NCBI GenBank assembly: GCA_963170055.1
Contig: CAUJGJ010000087.1
Coordinates: 392,501-456,500 of the forward strand
Reading direction: 5' to 3'
DNA from: Halisarca cf. caerulea
Taxonomy: Eukaryota; Porifera; Demospongiae; Chondrillida; Halisarcidae
Length of the DNA stretch: 64,000 nt
The notes under the pieces: model-generated
Databases searched by the model: none
Seen by the model: only the letters and a program-made list of their open reading frames with translations
Told to the model about the DNA's origin: nothing
Made by a program: the position numbers and the translations under genes
Shown here: piece by piece, positions 57,938 to 64,000 of the stretch
Layout of the letters: each line of letters starts with the position of its first letter
Position numbering within the stretch: the first letter of the stretch is position 1

Positions 57938-60900
57938 GAAAGCAGTTCAACAACGGGGAGCTCCAAGGCCAAGGCAAAAGACAAAGTCACCTCAGTCTGC
58001 CCAATATGCGGGGAAAACGTAAACTGATAAAGGATAGCACATAGAAATGCCAAGGTGAGGATTCCATCTATTGCGAAGGAAATTGTGACACTTGGCTATA
58101 TACATCTAGTCTGGCGTTGCCGCCCCAATCTCGCTCGGCCATTTTCAGGGACTGACGCTCGGCCATTTTCGGTGACGTCAGTCCCCGAAATGGCCAAGCG
58201 AGATTGGGGCGGCATCGCCAGACTAGGCTATATCGGCGCTGCGTGGGACTGTTTAACCACAATTCTGAGCTTATCACCAAAAATCCTAGCGTTCTATTCT
58301 TCTGTCTGCATTTCCGATTAACCGAAGAAGAAAAAATAATCAGCTGAAATGTACATAGCGTTAGAGAAACTAATTGCTGAATTCACGGCACCAACTCCAA
58401 AAAGGCTTTAGGCGAAGGGTCCGCAACTCAAATCTCGTAATCTCGATTAGAATCTCAAGTGAAATCCTGAAATCTTATTCATCCCATCTTTCCAAGCCCT
58501 TTCTCACACTGAAACATAGCTATCGCCTAGTAATATTCTTGACACAGTTATACCATTTACCGATGTGACCATGCATCTCTTGGAGGAGGAGTTTTACTAC
58601 ATAGCTATTTCTAACACGGTGACTGTACCATCCAGACTACTTCTGAGAGCTAATGACGTTGAATTAATAACTATTGAGAATATGCTGCCAACCCCACTAC
58701 TGCAGTTATATGTGTATTCATTCTCCTCACAGCCCGATATCACCATTCCAAGCAGTCATTTGTCATATCAAAGATTTAGCTGCCAACTCCCGAAACATCA
58801 TCATGGGTGATCTCAATCACCCTGAAATAGACTGGACAGCTCTCACTGGTAACTCCAGCTCAGGATCATTAATTTGTAATTGCTTTTTCAACTAAACCTA
58901 ACGCTGATTGTACATGATTCAGCCCACGTTGCAGGAAATACTCTGGATATATGTAAGTACTTCCCTCAAGCCACCCTTAGCTGCTGACAGACCTATCAAT
59001 CAACACTTCTACTGAGTCCTTTACTACTGGCACTATATCATTTCTCACTCACTATTTACAGCACTACTCAGCTTGATTTAATTTATCTCCCTATAAGAAA
59101 ATACTGTAGTGTAAACACAAGCATCATATATATAACCATGCATATGAACAAACTGATATCAACTTTGCCTGGCAATGTACATACTTGTAGCAAACCTGCT
59201 ACACCTAGTCCATGTAAGATTGAACTTTTTCACAAATTATATGTATCATCACATTCCCCTGAATGGTTTAATGCTGACATTCGTTACTAATGTAAATTGT
59301 GTACACCCTTAAGAAGCCTAAACAATAAGCAACTCTCTGTATCCAGACAAACCAGACTAGAACAAGAAGAAGCCAAGCTTCAGAATCTTATGGAAACCAC
59401 CAAGAAGACATACACATCCAAAATCATATACATGCAGGCAACAAAACAAACCGTATACTCTTACATACCTTCATCCTCATGTAGCACCATACCTACTTGT
59501 GTTCATACCTCTGAATCAGGCGTACCAACTCAATCTACCTTAGAAACAGTAGAGGCATTCAATGCTCACTCCACTCAACATATACTCTCAGTAAGTATGT
59601 ACTACCACCCTTTAATCAATTCCTAGGGTCTGCACCTTTTTGCCACCTTCATGCTATTATACATGCAATACATATTAAAGATATCAGAAATCATGATATA
59701 ATTGACTCCTTAGACACTACTAAAGCCAGAAATGTGATGATATCAGTCCAGTTTTATGCAGATCTGTGCTTAAACCTTGTTGACCCATCTTACAACCTGG
59801 TATCAAATGTGCATGACCACAAACTCCACACAAGTACACTCAAATGGAATTTGAATTCAGGTTCACAAAATTATCCCAGTCCACAAAATAGAAATCACTC
59901 CCTAGTATCAAATTCCAGACCTATCTCACTGCTCTGCACTTGATCCACCCTCTTCGAATCAATTATATACCAGAAGATCATCAGCTTTATGTGACCACAA
60001 CTATCTCCTCAGAAGAATTTGTTTTTTTGTCAATTCGCTCTTGCCTGTCAAATATCCTTGCCTCCAACACTGCTATCTCATAATCACTGGATAAAGGTCA
60101 CACTAGCTTTACCAATGCCATTTATCTCGACTTTGCTAAAGCATTTGATACTTTACCCCATACCAAACTGTATTACAAACTATGGAGATTTGGTATGACT
60201 GGCCCGCCCTGGTTATGGTTTGGAAGTTATTTAGAGGGTAGATATTATTTTGTAGAAATAACTGATATGAACTCCTCTCATCTATCAATCATATCCGTCT
60301 GGTGTGCCTCATAAAGAGTACTTGGACCTTTTCTGTTCCTAATTTGACGACCTTGCAACTACTGTGTCTCACTCAACAGTATCTTTGTTCATAAACGACA
60401 CTAAATTCTTTCTTGATGTTATTGAATCAAACTAATCAATCTTGCACGTGGAATTTCATGCTGTATCCAAATGGTGCGCACAGTGGGCACTATAACTGAA
60501 TCTAGACAAATTAAAGCTGCCTTATTCAATTTTCATCAGAACAGTGGAACTCATCCTGTTCATTCATCCCAACCTATTAAATCAACAATGATGTTATCAC
60601 CATCTCACAATTAGAACCTGCTCTTGGCTTAACAGTCAACAACATGCACGCTAACTTTCAGTCCGACTGTTCTCACTACAAATCAATCTGCTCCAAAGCA
60701 TATCAAACTTTATTCATTTCTGCTGAACTTTACAGCTAAGCTCAGCACCAAAATAAAATTAATATCAAGAAACAGATCTAGCTATCTAACACTCATTCAA
60801 TCATAACTCACCTATTGCTGCCAACTATGGAGACTTCATCATGTAAAAGATATTATGTACAATGCTGGAAAGTGCTCAATGAAGGGCAACAAAGTTCATC

Positions 60901-61230
60901 ACTGGTGACTATGACTCAGACTACAAATCTATACCACAACAACTGGACCTGCTTTCCCTCATGCACTGGTATGAACTGAAAGACCTTTTAATTATTCCTG
61001 ATAAAGTGTCTCCAAAACCATCCAAAATAAGAAAATATTATTATTATTATTATCCAGGCAATGTGATTATCTATGATTATATGAAGTTTGTATGTGAATT
61101 CAGGAACCCGTAGAAGCATTTATATGCTACATGAACAATACAGCTCTACACAGACTACAGATGCTTGGTACTCTTTCTTCAACCGGGTGGTATGCCTATG
61201 GAATGTTCTTCAGCCAATCAATATCAATTT
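57938..61230 (+). pseudogene. heavily decayed CR1/L2-like retrotransposon
   Basis: Ordered remnants across 3.3 kb. 57938-58030 has an ORF1-like start with a zinc-knuckle-like VTSVCPICGENVN. 58560-58950 has endonuclease pieces: EEEFYYIAISNTVTVPSRLL and RNIIMGDLNHPEIDWTALTG. 60080-60180 has the RT motif A DFAKAFDTLPHTKLYYKLW. At 60300-60360 QRVLGPFLF-like and FDDLAT-like pieces remain. 60800-61230 has CCQLWRLHHVKDI and FFNRVVCLWNVLQPININLA. Stops and frameshifts are frequent. The order matches the elements at 20.2-22.1 kb, but this copy is far older. A MITE (58109-58223) and a (GT)n tract interrupt or end it. Confidence 0.75.
58109..58223. mobile_element. 115-bp TA-flanked fold-back MITE
   Basis: Arms GTCTGGCGTTGCCGCCCCAA and, reversed, GTCTGGCGATGCCGCCCCAA extend through TCTCGCTYGGCCATTT, with TA on both sides (58107-58108, 58224-58225). 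It lies within the remains of the CR1/L2-like element, so it inserted after that element. Confidence 0.8.
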
Positions 61231-61280
61231 GGCAAAGATGTGTGTACATATACATACTACACTTGTGTATGAGTTGCACT

Positions 61281-61283
<3 letters not shown>

Positions 61284-61360
<77 letters not shown>

Positions 61361-61366
61361 ATGTGT
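61284..61366. repeat. (GT)n microsatellite
   Basis: About 75 bp of GT repeats just after the retrotransposon relic. Confidence 0.95.
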
Positions 61367-61534
61367 TTGTGTGGGTGAATGTGAGTGTATAGGTGTGCAT
61401 GAGTGTGTGGGGGTCATGTAAGTAAGTATGGATGTAAATATTATCTCCCTTTATCTATGAACCTCCTTTTTTAATAATAGTGTGAATCGTGGCTTTGTTT
61501 CACATAATATAAGTGCCTACGTATCTCCACTATG

Positions 61535-61630
61535 TAATCACATGACACCACTCCGATGTCACATGACTCTACTCTGATATCACATGGCACTTCATTTTCA
61601 CCTGACTCCACTCTGTGATCATATGAATCC
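61535..61630. repeat. short imperfect tandem repeat, about 22-26 bp
   Basis: Four copies of a TCACATGAC..CACTCTGAT-type unit with variable length. Confidence 0.7.
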
Positions 61631-61984
61631 ATGCTACATATCTCTGTCTTCAGGTGGATTGCATGAGTTCACTGTCAGAGTCGACCTGAGATCAAAGAGA
61701 GATGCGACAAACTCGCCCTCCCTTCAAGACAGTGGTCAGTTCTGTTGCTGAGTGAATTTTTCAATCAAGATTTGTCCCATCAAAGTAAATTGAATCATAC
61801 ACGTCTGTGAAAACTACACCCCTGCCCATAGTACTCGTGTACTGTTTTGTGCTGTGTAAAGTAATTTGTTGTTCATGCAGTTGTCTGTTGCTGGCTTGTT
61901 ATGTAATTCACTGCCAATAATCCATGACTTCTGCACTTAATGTATGTGTAGGCCACATAAGTCCAGATGTGGGTTACAGGTGGC

Positions 61985-62275
61985 TAGACTAATGTTTGAT
62001 TTATGTATGTAATCAGAAACTTAGTCATGTGACTATATACACAGGTATGTACATGAAACAATGTTTGTAAACAGTAGATTGAAAACAATCCAGTAATTTT
62101 TATGTGTAAATTGTTTTGAAATTGATTGTTTTACTGGACTAATGTTAGGTTTATGTATGCAATCAGAAACTTAGAATTGTCCCTGCACAGGTTGTTACGC
62201 TCATATAATGATGTTTGTAAACAGTAGATTGAAAACAATCCAGTAATTTTTATGCCGAATTGTTATGAATTGTTT
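61985..62275. repeat. tandem duplication, about 150-bp period
   Basis: Two copies share GACTAATGTT.G.TTTATGTA, AATCAGAAACTTAG and a long identical block AACAGTAGATTGAAAACAAT plus CCAGTAATTTTTATG. The copies begin at about 61986 and 62136. Confidence 0.85.
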
Positions 62276-62868
62276 TGCATCTTCTTATTGTGGAGGGATT
62301 CTACGTATATACACTATGGTTATTCATAGGTACATTGATTTCAAATGGCAGTACCTTTTAAAGACTCTAACAAAATGAATGTAAACTATGAAAGTGGTGA
62401 TCATACTGTCAAAGCATGACATAGGATTGGGTGTGTATCTATGGGGTTTCTGAGGTTTCCAGAACCTATTGAAGTTATTTTGAGCCCAAAAATTTTGAAG
62501 TGAGCTATGTACGAATTTAAGCAGTCTTTTATTCCTCAGAAGTATCACGTTGCCACTTCTCAGAAGTATACATACGTATCAAGTTGCTCTTATTGTCAAT
62601 TTCACTCTCAAAGCAACTGATACAATGTCTGATCATTGAGGATTTATACACAAATAACATGGTAACTTAAACATGTTCACTGTTAACTCCAACCGCAATG
62701 ACAATATATAGGTATTTCAATTCCAAGTGCTGAACAAAAAGTACACTTGGCCCAAACTGTTTATAAGTGCTTATCTCTACAATCACCTACTCATCTTAAC
62801 AACCTTCACAATTAAACCTTCCATGTTTTTGTACTTCCCTTGGCCACAAGGCATTTAGTTTCTTTGGC
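62276..62868. other. no recognised gene
   Basis: AT-rich sequence; the minus-strand frame at 62324-62548 shows no domain. Confidence 0.5.
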
Positions 62869-63290
62869 GCATCATTATGGCGATTGCTACCATATAACAT
62901 CCGATGCTGTGTGGACTTTCAGGTGTTCACAAAACTATGTGAAAATCACTTTTTAAATGAATAACTCATTGACAATATCATTTTATACATATCATCAATC
63001 AGACCCTATATTCATACTCATGCACCAATGATCATATCTCATTACAGATTGAATTTATTCCATTCACTAATGTCTCTCTCACTAAATTGATTATTATTGC
63101 TCATCTATTCATTCTATTGTCATTTCACTAGACAAACTTCGAACTCTTTATGTTAAATCTTTGTACACCCCCCTTTGTTGTTTTTTTTTTGCCTTTTGTC
63201 CCTTTTCTTGTCAGGGTGTCACTTACAGTAGCCTATGGCTAAGGATTCCCCAGATTAAAAAAGAATACCCTATACCCTATTCCTAATATC
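62869..63290 (+). repeat. retroposon-like repeat with ATACCCT tail, copy 2
   Basis: Second copy of the repeat at 40286-40703, about 85 percent similar by eye. It begins at the same position and ends in AAGAATACCCTATACCCTAT (two heptamers). Confidence 0.7.
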
Positions 63291-63797
63291 TGACATCATA
63301 CACGGGACATCAAGATTAAATTGCTGGCCATGCATTTTACACATTTACTCACACATTTTTTCCCAAAGAAAGATAAGATGTGATATGCAGTGAAGTTTAC
63401 GTACCTGGTTTAGTACATACTCCTGGATAATAAGTACTCATTCAGTCAATGTGTATACCTCGTGTATGTACAAAAAGCAATCCTGATAGGACATATGTAT
63501 GTACCTCTGATTATATGTACTGAAGTTGTGTCTCCTTTGAGGTACGTACATATGTACTAAGCAAGTTTCACCATATATACTTTCACCTGTGTATTCCCAA
63601 TGCAATTGTCATATAGGCTGGTGTGTCATATATGTTGACAATATCCGAACACATAAGTGCCAACCATTTTTAAGACTATATACATAAGTATAGCTAACTT
63701 GTTTTCCAAACAATTTTTCCCAAACAGGACCTCCATATCATAGTGAGATGATAATACATACGCAGATAAGTTATGCCCGATTTCGACATAAAACAAG
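63291..63797. other. no recognised gene
   Basis: Short GTACATA-rich segments (63400-63560) but no definable repeat unit. Confidence 0.45.
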
Positions 63798-63920
63798 ATG
63801 GCGTACGTTATCGAAGCACTGAAGCAACCACCCTTATTTTCTGCTGAAACAAGGCATATAGTTATGAAATATGTTCAAACGAGAGCAAGGACATATCCAC
63901 TTTGTATCAGAGTAGCCTAG
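63798..63920 (+). CDS. possible first exon at right edge
   Basis: ATG in context AACAAGATGGCG opens MAYVIEALKQPPLFSAETRH then IVMKYVQTRARTYPLCIRVA before TAG. A possible donor GTAGCC lies at 63912. Composition is gene-like, and any continuation lies beyond the window. Not recognised. Confidence 0.35.
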   Translation: MAYVIEALKQPPLFSAETRHIVMKYVQTRARTYPLCIRVA

Positions 63921-63928
63921 AGGCTTAT

Positions 63929-63930
<2 letters not shown>

Positions 63931-64000
<70 letters not shown>
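63931..64000. repeat. (CA)n microsatellite at window end
   Basis: Pure CA repeat running off the right edge. Confidence 0.95.

Overview
This is animal-type nuclear DNA. Genes are split by GT-AG introns, the DNA is AT-rich, (TA)n, (CA)n and (GT)n tracts are everywhere, and remains of several non-LTR retrotransposon families and many TIR/fold-back DNA elements are present. The gene set (SLC2-like transporter, DOMON protein with VEGF-type CXCXC repeats, HNMT-like methyltransferase) suits an early-branching marine invertebrate. A demosponge is my best guess, but it is an inference and no single gene proves it.

Layout. 0-9.9 kb: a broken UPF1/SMUBP2-type helicase (2.8-3.9 kb), dispersed repeats and a retrotransposon 3' end (7.5-8.1 kb). 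10.07-13.12 kb: a two-exon SLC2-like transporter copy (A) broken by two 4-base indels. 13.6-22.2 kb: decayed retroelements, including an inverted, internally deleted CR1/L2-like insertion at 20.2-22.2 kb. 22.5-24.15 kb: a 60-bp tandem satellite carrying two tiny palindromic insertions. 26.2-27.2 kb: another reverse transcriptase relic. 27.2-38.1 kb: the intact transporter copy (B, 546 aa); its 9.2-kb intron is a nest of DNA transposons (Tc1/mariner, TTAA-flanked and TA-flanked elements) and also holds two exon-like segments. 38.4-42.9 kb: repeats and another RT fragment. 42.9-43.8 kb: an intronless HNMT-like methyltransferase gene. 45.7-57.6 kb, minus strand: a six-exon gene for a secreted 696-aa protein (signal peptide, DOMON domain, long proline tract, CXCXC repeats, ten-cysteine C-terminal module), with a possible second last exon at 45.7 kb. 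57.7-61.2 kb: a possible divergent first exon, then a heavily decayed CR1/L2-like element. 61.3-64 kb: repeats and one possible first exon at the right edge.

The most unusual signal is a set of four very small perfect or near-perfect palindromes (20, 31, 38 and 36 bp). All begin CATAGA and end TCTATG, and each is flanked by a 7-bp direct repeat (two exact, two with one mismatch). Two sit in satellite units whose neighbours show the empty site. They behave like the smallest possible transposed units, and I know of no named family that matches them.

The transporter copies, their introns and their 3' flanks are related, so this is a segmental duplication in which one copy decayed and the other intron swelled with mobile elements. 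Splice structures here are read from sequence alone, without transcripts.
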